DNA from: Antilocapra americana
Taxonomy: Eukaryota > Chordata > Mammalia > Artiodactyla > Antilocapridae
DNA length: 64,000 nt
Assembly: GCA_007570785.1 (NCBI GenBank)
Contig: ML660774.1
Coordinates: forward strand, 12,058,476-12,122,475
Direction: 5' to 3'
The notes beneath the pieces were generated by a model that was given only the letters and a program-made list of their open reading frames with translations, had not been told where the DNA came from and made no database searches. Each line of letters opens with the position of its first letter. Position 1 is the first letter of the stretch. Both the position numbers and the translations under genes were made by a program. Below are positions 21,371 through 33,510 of the stretch, piece by piece.

Positions 21371-23908
21371 CCTTCCGGGCTAGCATCTTATTGAATAACT
21401 CTTAACAGTAAATCTATTTCAGTAATTTAGTGAGACATAGTTAAAACAAAGATATTGGAAACTGCAGGCAATCTGGTATAAGGGTAAATTATCTCTAAAA
21501 TCATGCCAGTGGGAACTTATTTATTGTAACAAGGTAGGCAATTAAAGTCAACAAGAGTTAACATTATACAATAATATTTAACGTCTTAAGGTATGTCAGA
21601 CCTTATGCTAAATAATTTACCTGTCTTCTGCTGCAATACTCTAATGCAAAAGGAAATAAGTTGCTTGTTTTATACTTAATGTATTTGATCTAGGATTCTA
21701 CAAGCGAGTGTAAGAAGGAAAAGTCAAATCTGGGTATGTTTGAATTCAGAGTCCAAATGCCAAATTATTTGAGAAATAGGACACAGTGTAATGGGAATGA
21801 TTAGGGATAGGTCTCTGGTAAGCAGAATAAAAAATTGTTGGAATTAGTTGAAGTCAATATAAAATTTATTGCAGTTTGTCTCTGTTTTGCTAACTAGGTA
21901 CTGATAAAGTTCTGGTTTATAAAATTTGAAAAAGTGATTGTAAATCTTGCTTTGTCATAAATCATGTTTTGTTACAGATACACACACATAAAGGAAAACT
22001 TGAATCTTTTAACACAATTGTATGTCCTGACTCCAGTTTGAAGCTTAATTTCCTATTTTGGGTCACCCATTTGGAATGTGTGTGGTTGGTTTGGTTGACA
22101 AAGTTGATGAACTACAGTTGCTGCTTTGATAATGATTCAATCTCAGTTTAGTTACATCAGAAAAAAAAAAGAGAGAGAGAGAATTCCTACTTCAAAACAA
22201 ACCTAGCAGAACAAAATCACATTAGGAGAAACATTATACATTAGAAAAAGTCTTTGCATGTTATTCCTGAGATAACGATAAAATAACTCTGTGACATTGT
22301 CCTAATATAGGAGTCATTTTCTTTATGGTCTTTGAACTGTAACTTCTTAAATATCTTTAATGTTCGTAAGCAAGAGATACTATTCATAGGTAAGAAACAC
22401 ACAACAGCATTCTGTTTCTGACTTCTATTATTGGCTCTTTCAGCCCAAGAGAGAAAACCGAAACCTTATTTTAGAATGACTCTGATACCTGTTCTTCTAC
22501 CATGGAGATGAGCAACTTTGTATCCAATATAAGACTTTTTAATTCTGTATTACTTCTTGGAGTGATTTTTTTTTCTTTTTTAACAAATTTTACCTCCTGT
22601 TAGCTTATTTCATTAGCAGTAAGTTTTTGTTTGTATGAACTGAATTGTTCGTATGTTTTTGAAGAGAAAACTGACTAAGTTTGATGTATACATTTATTTT
22701 TAAATCTGTAGTTGTATTTTGTCTAGTAAAATCGACTTCCAGTAATGAGTATGTTGTGGGCAGAACAACTCAGGTCATTACTGTTGATTGTGTCTGGCAC
22801 TGGCAATAGGTATGTTTGACTTGTTCTTTGTTGGTAGCATTTTGTAAGAGATTGAGCTGAACAACTGCAACCAAGGATCAATAATAACACCAGGATTTGA
22901 AAAACTCTGCTCAGCTGTTAGGAATGAAGCTTGGAGTGACAAGATCTTGTTCAGAGAGCTTACTGTGTGGTGCTGGAGAATTAATCTCTGACTGTAAACC
23001 TTCTTCTCTTTCCTTAATCAGATAAACTGTCTGGCCTAGAACACAGGTCTTTTCTTTTCACAGACAGCTCTGTTTTCTTCCCATAAGAGATTTTGTACTG
23101 CATAAGGACATGTTTCAGTCTAAGTGGAAAGCATCTTAGATTTGTATGATTTCATTCATCTCATAACAGTTATGAGAAAAAGAGAACATTTCTATAAAGT
23201 GGTCATACTCGTTTTTAAATTTATTTGGGGTAAATCTCAGTTAAGAAAATAATTTGCCTCTTCCTGCTTTGGTCAAGTATAACTATACTATTTTATTTTT
23301 TAAAAGGGATTTGTTTCACTAATTTTTCAATAAGGGATATAAGCAAAACTATGAACAAAATCGCAAGGTACCCTTTTACCACATCAGTGTGTATAAGTGA
23401 AACTTAGTTATATTGGCACAGGGCATAGCTGTTAGTTTACAGCGTGATAGTATATATTTTATTTTATTTTTTACTTGGTATTTGAATTTTGTGACTTTTT
23501 CACATCTCTCTATATAGCTAAATATTCTTCAGGTAAAGAGATATTTTACTGTAATGGCCCAGGTTTTATTCTTTTAAACCAATTATTAGTTGGACGTGAC
23601 AGCACAGAGGCACCAAGTGTTTGGCAATTAAATCACTTATTTTCTCTCCTGTTCCCTCCCTCTTTTCCTTCTCTCTTTTCTTTTTAATATTTTTAAACTG
23701 CCTTGACTATGAGCTGTATAATTAAGTATATTTTTTATTATCACATCATAGGACACAGTTTTATTACTTTTCTTATATTTTTCCTAATTGCTTTCTTAAC
23801 AGATTAGCCACTCTATTATATTTACTTTCAAACATTATATATTAACTATATGCATATGATAATACTTATATAGATGGAGACATATAAGAAAGGAAATGAG
23901 GTAGCCAC
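21371..23908. other. AT-rich low-repeat intergenic DNA
   Basis: No gene, RNA or confident repeat was recognised. A purine run (poly-A then GAGA) lies at about 22161-22183. The stretch near 22760-23100 is somewhat less AT-rich, but no exon could be defined. Confidence 0.5.
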
Positions 23909-24401
23909 TGCTGTGGTAGACAGCTTCTGACATCACTTTCAGTGATCGCCACCTCTTGACAGCCCTCATTTTGTAAATTCCTTCCTCTTAAGTAACTTGC
24001 TTCTAACTAATAGAATATTGTAACATTGAGGAGATGTCACTTTTGTGATTAACTAACAAAAGATTGTGATCACTGACTTGCTAGCAGGCCATTTTTGGTT
24101 TTGATGAAGTAAGCTGCCATATTGGCAAGGAACTGAGAGTGGCTTCTGGCAATATCCAGCAAGGAACCCTCAGTCCAGTACCCCTTGGGAAAATGAGTCC
24201 TGCCAACAACCATGTGAATTTGAAAGTGGATTCTTGCCTAATCAAGCCTTCAGGCCTGATTGATAACATGATTATAACTTTGTGAGAGACTGAAGCAGAG
24301 GTCCTAACCAAGCTGTGAAATGGTGAAATAATAAATGCATGTTGTTTGAAGCTCCTAAATTTGGGAGTAATTTGTTATGCAGCAGTAGATAACTGATACA
24401 G
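23909..24401 (+). mobile_element. MLT1-family (MaLR) solo LTR
   Basis: It starts 'tgctgtggtagacagc', passes 'tgatgaagtaagctgcc' and 'ctgccaacaacc', reaches an AATAAA at about 24331 and ends 'agcagtagataactgatac'. These are landmarks of MLT1 LTRs in order from memory. It lies in plus orientation, with no internal retroviral sequence beside it. It is old and inactive. Confidence 0.8.
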
Positions 24402-25305
24402 TTGATAATAATTCTCAAGCTTTTTTTCTAAGAAACAAATACATACATATTAATATTGGGATCATGTAAACATAATATTGCATTCTAAATTTCTCCCAAT
24501 ATTTCCCTGATACTAAATAATTCTTCAAAACCAGATTTTTAGTGGCAGTATATGATTGTATAAATTCATTGTCATTAATAAAATACTCCATTATCAGTTT
24601 TTATAGTGGTACATAATTCTGTGGAAAAATTCTATAGAAATATATGGCTTATCCGTGATATTTTGTTTAGCCTATTAATCTGAAAGTGAATTACTTGGAT
24701 AAAAAACATTTAAAGGCTCATAAGTAATATTTAAAAATTCCAGTCTGGAATGATTGTTGTAATTTCTTATTCTCACCAGATATTTATGAAACAGTCATCT
24801 TCTTGTTATATATTGGCCAACATTGGAATTATGGTTATTTTTCTTAACAATTTGAGAAATAAATCTTCTTATATTAATATGCATTTTGGTGTCTAACAAA
24901 ATTGAATAAATTCTCACAGCTTCAATAGTCATTTAGATATTCTGTTGTTAGTCAAATTCTGGTTCATATTTTGTTTATTTTTATACTTTACTGATTTTAA
25001 GAGCTATTTTATTTTAAGGGTATCACTTTATTAGGTGCTTTATTAGTTAGTATGCAAATAGCTTTTTTTTATTAATGTACTGTACTTTAAAAATCACTGC
25101 TTTTTAAAAACTACATTTATTTTGACTTTGATGCTAGAGCAAAAGGAACCAGATGTATTCACTGTTCTAACAACATTCTCTCTGTCTGACTCATACACAC
25201 ACACATACACCCACATTCATTGTTGGTATTTCACTTTGTAAAAATATTAACATCAGTCTTTTTAAAAATCTGTGTCTATCTATAGTTCCTTTTATTTATT
25301 GAAGC
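24402..25305. other. AT-rich DNA, possible old L1 3' region
   Basis: The order of phrases at 24480-24890 ('gtgaattacttggat', 'attctcaccagatat', 'ttggccaacattgg') resembles the 3' part of old L1 elements in minus orientation, at low identity. A short (CA)n is at about 25194-25208. No gene seen. Confidence 0.35.
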
Positions 25306-25315
25306 ACTGTGATAT

Positions 25316-25532
25316 ATGGCTATCCCTTGTGGCTTGGTGGTAAAGAATCTGCCTGCCAATGGAGGAGCTTCAGGAGATGTGGGTTCAATCCCTGGCTGGG
25401 TAAGATCCCCTGCAGAAGGAAATGGCAACCCATTTCAGTAATCTTTCCTGGGAAATCCCATGGACAGAGGAGGCTGGCAGACTATAGTCCATGGGGTCGC
25501 AAAAGAGTCAGACATGACTGAGTGACTAAACA
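25316..25532 (+). mobile_element. Bov-tA SINE inside MIR-like DNA
   Basis: A complete head and Bov-A body ('cttgtggcttggtggtaaag' to 'gactgagtgactaaac'). The flanking 10-bp repeat 'actgtgatat' at 25306-25315 and 25533-25542 is the target-site duplication. Confidence 0.93.
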
Positions 25533-25542
25533 ACTGTGATAT

Positions 25543-25740
25543 GTAGTATCTCATTTGATACTTATAACAACATTTTCTAGGTAGGCATAGGAGGTCTTAC
25601 TATCCAAATTTTATTAATGGTTTCAATGTGGCTCAGAAAAATTAATTGACTCACAGTTATAGAGTTTAGTAGTTCCTAGAGTTGGATAAACCATTTTCTG
25701 CCTTTGGAGCCAATACTTTTTCTTCTCTGAACCCCATAGC
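25543..25740 (+). repeat. MIR SINE
   Basis: 'atctcatttgatacttataa' then a diverged 'ttttattaatggtttcaatg' and 'ctcacagttatagag' follow the MIR order (atttaatcctcacaa / gaggaaactgag / aaggtcacacagc). The Bov-tA at 25316-25532 sits at its left side. Confidence 0.6.
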
Positions 25741-25779
25741 CAGGATTATCTAGGTAGTAATGCCTGTAGACCAAAGATG

Positions 25780-25965
25780 TTTACAGTGTGACATGCATTA
25801 ACTCATTCGATCCTTACAGCAATCTTCTAAGTAATAATTTCCTTATTTTTATAGAGAAGACATAAAAGTCTCAAATATTTACTTGCCTCAGTTATAAAAC
25901 TAATAGAGGATATATTATCCAGCTGTTAGGCAGATTGTATTCAAGGCCTGGGATTGCTCTTCTGG
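25780..25965 (+). repeat. MIR SINE
   Basis: 'cattaactcattcgatcctt' followed by 'acagcaatcttctaagtaat' and 'ggcctgggattgctcttctgg' matches MIR order. Diverged. Confidence 0.7.
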
Positions 25966-26099
25966 AATTTAAAGTGATTTAGTGTATGGAATGAGTGGAA
26001 TTTATTACAGAGCTATTTTCTTTTCATACATCTCTTTTCCTATGGTCTTTGCCATTCTCTTCTGAGGACTCTTAAGGGTAAATGAAGTTTCACTGAAGC

Positions 26100-26385
26100 T
26101 GAATTTTTCACCTGGTTAACGCCGATCTTCGCTTAAGGCTTGTGTTAGGTGTGGCCTCCTCCAAGAAGCCTATCTTGAACTCTTTTTGTCCTTATTCAGA
26201 CAGCATGGCACCTGTCTCACCGTGTTCTATTTATCTGTTTGGGTATCTAACTTAAAGTGCCTAACTCCTTTAAAATGTGAATTTCGAGACATCTTGGAGG
26301 ACTGCTCATGGTTCCTTTTGAATTCTACTTGTAAGCACAGCACCTGGCTCAGAGTTAGTGCTCAATAAATGCTAAATGAACGAGT
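26100..26385 (+). repeat. L2 LINE 3' end
   Basis: 'tggcctcctccaagaagcct' and the terminal 'gtgctcaataaatgctaaat' are hallmarks of the L2 3' end. Diverged. Confidence 0.72.
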
Positions 26386-26810
26386 GAGAATGCTCAGGAC
26401 TGGAGTGGGGTGCATCTGGCCCATCAGGCCTGCTATAAAGCACAGGGATCTTAGGTGCTTGGGATGGACAGAGTCTCAATATCTGTTTGTAGGGAATTCT
26501 CATAAAAGAGGTTCAGAAGAAAATTGTTTTAGTCTCTCTTGCATTTCAGTGTGGGATATCTATTTGAAGCTTTCAAAATAAATCAAGAAGATTAAGATAA
26601 AATAGCAACTTAACTATGACATTTATTTTAAATGACACTTCTGGGGATTCTGTAGGATTCTAATAAGCAAAGTTGGAAACTCTGCACTACAAATGATACA
26701 CATTTTAATCTTACTGTTTTTCCCTTATAAATCTGAAATAGTCATGTACTCTGCATGAGTGTTGATTATGTATTTATTCATACAATAATTACTATATAGA
26801 TTATAGGCTG
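26386..26810. other. Unique spacer
   Basis: No gene or repeat recognised. Confidence 0.5.
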
Positions 26811-26930
26811 TGTGTTAGTCACTCAGTTGTCTGACTCTCTGTGACGCCATGGACTGCAGCCCACCAGGCTCCTCTGTGCATGGAATTCTCCAGGTAAGAA
26901 TACTGGAGTGGGTTGCCATTTCCTTCTCCA
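26811..26930 (-). mobile_element. Bov-A type SINE, truncated
   Basis: Complement of Bov-A from 'gttagtcactcagttg' to 'gccatttccttctcc'. The tRNA-like head is missing. A short repeat 'attatag' flanks it. Confidence 0.85.
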
Positions 26931-28089
26931 AATTATAGTCTAGATATGTTAAAAAATGAATACAAATAATAATTCTATTATTCTTGCCTTGTTTCTGCAA
27001 GTAGAAATTGGGAGGCAGTGATGAAAAAAAAGTCACATTCCATAGGTGAGAATTTATAAACATTTTTCTGAAGACATGAAAATAAAATATTTTTTCTGAA
27101 AAAATAAGAATATGCAAAAGTAAAATTGTTAAATACTAATTCTAAGTATAACTAAATCAGTTTATTTCTTTTTAGCAGTTTGCCTGTGACTGATTTTTTT
27201 TAAAATTAATGTATTAATAGCTGAGCCGAGGTGAGAGTAGCATGGAGTAATCTCTTCTTCAGTGGGCTTGCTGATGAGTGTGGCCTATCTTCAAGCTTTA
27301 AAGTACCTGAAAAGGTGTAAACAATTAAATTTAAATCAATAATTAAAACTGAATAATAATTTTTGTAATATAATGTTACAAAATTTTAACAAAAAGTTAG
27401 CCAGGCATAGTTACTACTTAGGTAAGTGGGTGCAACAGAAAGGAGGTAACCTATGTGCTTGTATTTGCCACATTTGAAATTGTATAATTTGGAAGAAGGG
27501 AAATTTTTATGGAGAAATCAGCTAGGTTATAAGCTGTGATCAGCCCCAAAGATCCTTGGGATTTTTTCAGCTGAAGAATTTCTGCTGAAGAATTTCACAA
27601 ATACATGGAACATGTTGATACTATTAATTAGTGACAAAGGCTTAAAAAAAGATTTCAGAATGATGAAAACCCTGAATGTGAATATTGATGGTTCTATTTC
27701 AGGATCAAAGAATGTATGTAGTATCTATTAATAGATGTCTCTTTCCTTTCAAAGATGGAAAATATCACTCTCAGAAGAGTTAGATTCTTAAAAATTCTAA
27801 TGATAATATTTGATTTAATTCCTAACAGAGTCTTATATCCTAAAAAATACGAAACGTCCATTAGACTAGTACTTTCCGTTCTGTGACTGTAATGTACTAA
27901 CTAGCTATGCGCGTGCTCTAGCGCCATCTAGCTAGAGTCCTAGGTAGGTAATTCGTTATAACTCAGTTCTGCTTCTGGTAATTATTTCAACTTTTCATCT
28001 TTTGATTATACTGTATTATTAAGATGTTTTTGTTTTTCCTCTCTTTAAACATAGCCCCCAAGGATTTTTAATCTCAGTTTAAATAACCT
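26931..28089. other. AT-rich unique spacer
   Basis: No gene seen. It contains an imperfect 14-bp tandem duplication at 27570-27597 and a CTCF-like motif at 27920-27934. Confidence 0.5.
27920..27934 (-). promoter_or_regulatory. CTCF-like motif (candidate)
   Basis: On the minus strand this reads TAGCTAGATGGCGCT. It agrees with the CTCF core CCRSYAGRKGGCRSY at 13 of 15 positions. It lies in AT-rich DNA where such a GC-rich core stands out. Motif match only; no evidence of binding. Confidence 0.35.
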
Positions 28090-28098
28090 AATGTGGTA

Positions 28099-28235
28099 AA
28101 TTGGAGAAGTGCGTGGCAAGCCACTCCAGTATTCTTGCCTGGAGAACCCCATGGACAGAGGAGCCTGGCGGGCTATAGTCCACGGAGTCGCAAGAGAGCT
28201 GGACACGACTGAGCGACTAACACAGCAACATACAC
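28099..28235 (+). mobile_element. Bov-A type SINE, headless
   Basis: Runs from 'ttggagaag' through 'ccactccagtattcttgcc' to 'gactgagcgactaacacagc'. The flanking 9-bp repeat 'aatgtggta' (28090-28098 and 28236-28244) is the target-site duplication. Confidence 0.93.
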
Positions 28236-28244
28236 AATGTGGTA

Positions 28245-30589
28245 GATGGAGTCCCACTCCCCTGTGAAGATTCATTCATTAGCGGTAAATCCCTGACATG
28301 CTATAAAAGTTCTACAACAGACGTGACACTCTGATTCGGTTTGTGTTTTCAGAAACTTGTTCCATGAAGTTACTAGCACTCTAAGGTTAGTTACCTCTAC
28401 TCAAACTTGAATTATTATTATTTTCTGATAGTCAAGATGAAGTTAAGGTGGGACTCTGTCTTCCGGTGATGTATGTTTCTCCAGCAGATCCTCCCGTTGG
28501 CAGACGTTGAGGGCCAGGGTGAGGACGTAAGGAGAGAACGCAGTGACGGGATGGGAGGTGAGCTGGGGAGCACCTGTGACAAAGGCAGGGTTGAAGAGGC
28601 AGAGGATGGATTCAAAGAGGGGAGCTTTAGACAAAAAAGCCAACCGACTTGAAAAGGAGTGAAAAAAGAGGAGATGGGAGACACTAAATCAAGAAATCAG
28701 ACCGAGGGACCGACAGGGGTCAGCCTGGGGTAAAGAAAGAATAAGAATAAAGGAAGGCCAACAAAGAATAAAAATATAAAGGAAGAATAAAAGCAGAAAG
28801 CCGAGAATAGGGATTTGTTTTCACCTTCACAGTTAACATTCTTATGTGATACGACCTGTTTGAAAACCAGGGTCTGTAAACTGGAGCCAAATCAACATTG
28901 TTGATAGTTAACTAACCTACTAACATTCACTTTCTTGATCTTAACGTGATACGTAGAAATTTAATGAGTGGACTATACATTTTGAAATAAGAAGTTAGAG
29001 TCCCTTTTTTCATCTTTAGAGTCAGTTTACATCCATGAAAGGGAAAATTACTTAAAGAAAATTGAGATTTACTTTGATAAATACATATTACTAATCTTTT
29101 CTCAGAGTCAGAGATGCTGAGATGTTCTTGGGTGGCCAGAAATTGTTGAAAGACAGTCAGAGCTTTCTTCGTGGGAATAGATTGCTTTACTGTATAAAAT
29201 CACATTTCAAGTGCTTTTTCCTATAATGAGGCAACTAGGCATATAAGCAAGGGTTTTTGACAGTTCCTCAATATAGAAGAATATGAAAATAAAGAGTCTT
29301 AGAAGTATTCTTAAAGGGGAAATGTTATTTTAGAAGTAATATTTAACCTGAATTTTCAGTGTTTTTAGGTTTGTATACTAATGGTTTTGTAAAATTGTTT
29401 ACAACTTCTCATGTAAAGAATGTGTCATAATTCTGCAAGACTTTCTCTTTAATTCTTAGCAACTTCTATTTTGTGAGTGTAAATCAACATAACTTTAATT
29501 TCATAAGCTTTATACCATGTGCAAAATGTGGAGAAGGCCGTTTGTCATTGACCCTCTCTGCCACTCCTCAGTCTTCCTTTGGTATCTTTGGCTCCCAGTT
29601 GTCATCTGGCTTGCCTCATTCTCCGGTTTCTGTTCAGGGAATACGCCACTGTGAAGGCCGTTTGTACCTTCCAGAGGCTTTTTACTAATCTCTACTTGGT
29701 TATGAATTGGTCATTAAGAAATGAGCACATGGTGAGTTAAGACATAATTCTTTCCAAATATTTCTCTTTGGAAAGAGATCTCACCCCTTAGGAAATGTGG
29801 CCTGGTACCAGCTCCCAGGTACCATCTGACTACACCTCTACAGTCACATGGGCTCCTGAGTGGCTTGACCAGGTGATTGTGGGCTGAAGTACAGCTCCTG
29901 TCTGCTGCTAAATCCTTCACGCTGGCACCAGGCTGCATCCCTTGAAGTGATCTATGGAACGATGAGGCCTTTGTGGAGAGTGACAAATATGAATCTTTTA
30001 ATCACTTCAACTTTCTATCATAGATTGATGGTTTGAGGCTACTTACAGCAACTGAAAGGAGAAATTAAAAATAAAATTTAAAATTTATGTTACTCCATGT
30101 AGTCTTATTTTATTTATATTCTCTTGTCTTGATACCATTATGTATACTGTTTAATATGTAGTCTAAAATATGAAAAATTTTCTGATTTTTTTATTTTAAA
30201 GGCTCACAATAACATAGTAGGGAATATCTCAGTGTTTTCACATTGTAAAAATACTAGGTCAGGAGTTGTTCTCGAGGAAAAACTTTTCTAAGTATCTAAC
30301 CAAAGCCTTAGCTTTCTTATTCTGTGTATTCATGACTAATTTTTCTGAAGTTTTAGACTAATGCCTGATTTTTAAAAAAAATGTGGAGTTCTGACTTGCT
30401 TCAAGTGAACTTCCAAGGGCAGAGAAACTTCCTAGAAAAAAGTAATAACAGTTGTTTTTTTTTATTGCTAATCCAGAGCTTCTTGTTAACCAGTTTTAAT
30501 TTTTTTTTTTATATCGGTAAAGACAGCCATTGTAATTCTCTCAACTGCTTCACTGGTACAAACCACACTGTATATAATTTCTCTTTGAA
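28245..30589. other. Low-repeat intergenic DNA
   Basis: No recognised gene. A GC-richer block at 28440-28740 is described separately. A 13-bp word 'gaaggccgtttgt' occurs twice, near 29533 and 29653. Segment 29790-29970 is moderately GC-rich, with no assignment. Confidence 0.5.
28440..28660 (-). other. Unassigned GC-richer block with a 66-codon open stretch
   Basis: Minus-strand frame 28443-28643 is open for 66 codons. It has several CpGs and balanced composition ('LALNVCQREDLLEKHTSPED' near its end), unlike its AT-rich surroundings. I do not recognise the peptide. It could be an exon, a retrocopy remnant or chance. On the minus strand a 'cctttgtcacag|gtgctcc' sequence resembles a 3' splice site. 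Confidence 0.2.
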
Positions 30590-30780
30590 TTCTTCTTCTT
30601 CTCTCCTCTCAGCTATGAGCAGGCACACATTTTACACAGTATCTCATTATTCTGCACAATGATCCAACCAAGTTAGTCACCATTCTGTCCTTGTTGCAGA
30701 TGTAGAAATCATAAAACCAGTTGCCAAGGCTCATACAACTAGTGGTGGGAGAGCCAGGGTTTGATTCAAGCTGATCTGTC
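30590..30780 (+). repeat. MIR SINE
   Basis: 'cagatgtagaaatcataaa' then 'aaggctcatacaactagtgg' and 'gagccagggtttgattcaag' follow MIR order. Confidence 0.75.
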
Positions 30781-30987
30781 TTGGAAATGCTACTAAAGTG
30801 GGTCTAACTTGGATGCCATTTTATTAGGTGGTGTGTGTAAAAAAAATAAAATAAATGTGTAAATTGTTGACATACTGTTGATATTGACCTAGTTAATACT
30901 TGAATTATTTATTGCTTAAAGTTCAACAAATTAAAAAATATATCAGGACTATGAAGAATTGTAGTTATTGCCAGATAATAATAATAA

Positions 30988-31361
30988 TGGGCTTCTCTGG
31001 TGACTTAGGTGGTGAAGAATCTGCCTGCAATGCAGGAGACCTGGGTTTGATCACTGGATTTAGGAAGATCCCCTGGAAAAGGTAATGGCAACCCACTCCA
31101 GTATTCTTGTCTGGAAAACTCCATGGACAGAGGAGTCTGGTTGGCTATAGTCCGTGGGGTCACAAAAAGTCGGACAGGACTAAGTGAATGAATAAGAGAT
31201 GTGGATTCGATCCCTGGACTCAGGAAGATTCCCTGGAGAAGGGAATGGCAACCCACTCCAGGATTCTTGCCTGGAGAACTCCATGGACAGCGGAGCCTGG
31301 TAGGCTACATACAGTCCATGGGGTCGCAGAGTTGGACATAACTAAGCAACTAACACAACAA
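30988..31361 (+). mobile_element. Bov-tA2 SINE (head plus two Bov-A-like units)
   Basis: Full tRNA-like head ('gggcttctctggtgactta'), a Bov-A body to about 31195, then a second partial unit starting 'gagatgtggattcgatccc'. (ATA)n repeats lie on both sides (30977-30987 and 31360-31372), so target-site duplication and microsatellite cannot be separated. Confidence 0.92.
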
Positions 31362-31399
31362 TAATAATAATAACAGCATAATGACAGAAACTAAAATTA

Positions 31400-31740
31400 A
31401 TTATGTACTTATTATGAGCTAAGTACTATGCTAAGCACCTTGCATAATAATAAGTATAATATATAATGATAATAATACTGAAAGTAAGAACTGTAATATT
31501 TTTACTACTGCTAGTAAGAGCAAATAATAATTAAAATGCTCTTGCAGGTGCTTCACACGGATCTTCTCATTCCTCACAACAGCCATATAAGGTAGTTTTC
31601 ATTATTACCTCTATTTTATAGATGAGGATGCAGAGGAACAAAGAAGTCAAGAACTTTTCTAAAGATCACCCAATTACTGGGTAGCAAAATTTAGACTCTG
31701 GCCATTTGATTCTGAAGTCGTTCATTTTACTATCAGATGT
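31400..31740 (+). repeat. MIR SINE
   Basis: 'tatgctaagcaccttgcat', 'tctcattcctcacaacagc' and 'tttatagatgaggatgcag' match MIR landmarks in order. An AT-rich insertion lies near 31450-31530. Confidence 0.85.
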
Positions 31741-32885
31741 GATCATTTCGACAAAATAATGTTTCTTTAAACTCATCTGTGATCTCTTTCAGTAAATTGG
31801 ATTTAAGAATGGTCATTGCTGTGGCAGTAAGTCCCTAGGTTCAATATTAGGTGGTATATATGTATAAAGTTAAACAGGCAACTTGCCTAAATTAGATTCT
31901 CTTAAAAGTCTCTCCCAAATTGAATACCTTGTTTTCAAAATTTCCTTCTCCCTGGCAGTGGTATAAGGGGTACAAATAAACAATCAAATGAAGAGGCACA
32001 AAATGAGGTGAAGTCTGAAAGGACATCAGGTGTGGGCCCTTCTTTCTTATCTACTCATACATAAGATTTTAATCTTGAATCCCTCATTTATTGAGAGCTT
32101 GCCATCATGTTCATAAAGGAGTATTTTTATTTCAAAAGATGAACTTTAAATAGGATCTTCGATATAGATTTTACCTTGTTACAGCAGGATTTTATCATGC
32201 AGTACATTTTCTTTTACGAAGCATATGACTTGAGAAAAAGATTTGAAAGAGTTGGTTCATCCAGTTTCATTTAAGAGCTTCTAAATGACCCTAGAGGGCA
32301 ACTGTGGCCCTTGGATTTTACTAAAAGAAATAAACTTGTCTAAGAAAATCCCAACTTGTTATCTAAATTTAAGACACTGGCAAGCATTTGACCTTGATGG
32401 TCCTAGTAAAACGTGATAGTAAACATATGCAGAACTATTGCTTTTGTTTTTCTTTCTCTATTGCTCAAACTTAAAGCAACATGAAGTAGGATTAGAACTT
32501 TTTGATTTTTGGCATTTTAATGCTACAAAAAATGAATAAGGGACATATTCATTTCGTGTATTGATACACTGATATGTTCATTATTTAAATTTATATTTGT
32601 AAGGCTCTAATAGAAATGTTAAATATTTTAGAATTCTAATTTCTTTAATCTTCTGTGTCTCTAGAAGGACAAATTCCAGAAAATGATGCCAAAAGATTAC
32701 CTAACTGTGATATGCTAATTTGTGGTAAATTTTGGAACCTGATGCAAAAAAAGAAATATTTCATTTATTTTGGGTAATATTTAGAATAAAATAATAAAGA
32801 GAATCAATGCTGATATTCAGGATTTAAACTAAGTAGAAGTTATGGAATCTTCTATGTTATTTCAAGATTTGTATTTACTCTCTCC
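31741..32885. other. AT-rich unique spacer
   Basis: No gene or confident repeat. 'ccctagagggcaac' near 32289 is only a weak CTCF-like match. Confidence 0.5.
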
Positions 32886-33010
32886 TTGCCAGTTAATTAA
32901 TTAAGCAAATACTTATTATACACTCTTTGCCAGGCTTTGTTCTAGGTTCTTGAAATTTACAGGTTAATAAAACAGATATAAATTCTGCCCACCAGGCACT
33001 TGTGTGTGAA
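32886..33010 (+). repeat. Ancient mammalian repeat (family uncertain)
   Basis: 'caaatacttattatacactc' followed by 'gccaggctttgttctaggt' and 'aaaacagatataaattctgcc' resembles a common ancient mammalian dispersed motif. Family not assigned. Confidence 0.45.
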
Positions 33011-33510
33011 ACATATTAACATTTTATACACATTTATGTTATATGCATGGTAATAGATTTTATAATATAATAGACAATGAGCCTTTTATTCATTATGCAG
33101 AAAAATTTTTGCAAATGTACCCCGTGTGGAAATGCTAGTGCAAAACATTTCCTTTCTTGATCTTAGTGAACCTAATAATTATGGAGTTATAAATCCTAAA
33201 AATGTAATAACCTGATATGGAAGATGGATGAGAGAAACTGAGTTCTTAAGTTTCCTTAAGTTAAGAGTTTCTAAGCAACACTAACCCATGTTATTATTAT
33301 GATAATCATCAACCTTGTGGTGTTTTTTTTTCTTGGTGAAGTAGATTTGCAGAGCCATAGAGGACCAGTGTGGCTTATAGTAGCAGAGATCTGCACACTC
33401 CTTTTAAGTCAAACAAGATGTCCTTGTGGGGCGTTGTCTTCTGTTGATAGGAGTGTGGAAAAGAAAGTGATTCACCCAACCCCCAGGACTTTTCACATTG
33501 TCATTTTGTT
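33011..33510. other. Unique spacer
   Basis: AT-rich on the left. A moderately GC-rich stretch lies at 33340-33480, with no recognised gene. Confidence 0.45.

Noticed and set aside
32283..32297. Third CTCF site around 'ccctagagggcaac'
   Set aside because: It mismatches the core at several fixed positions.
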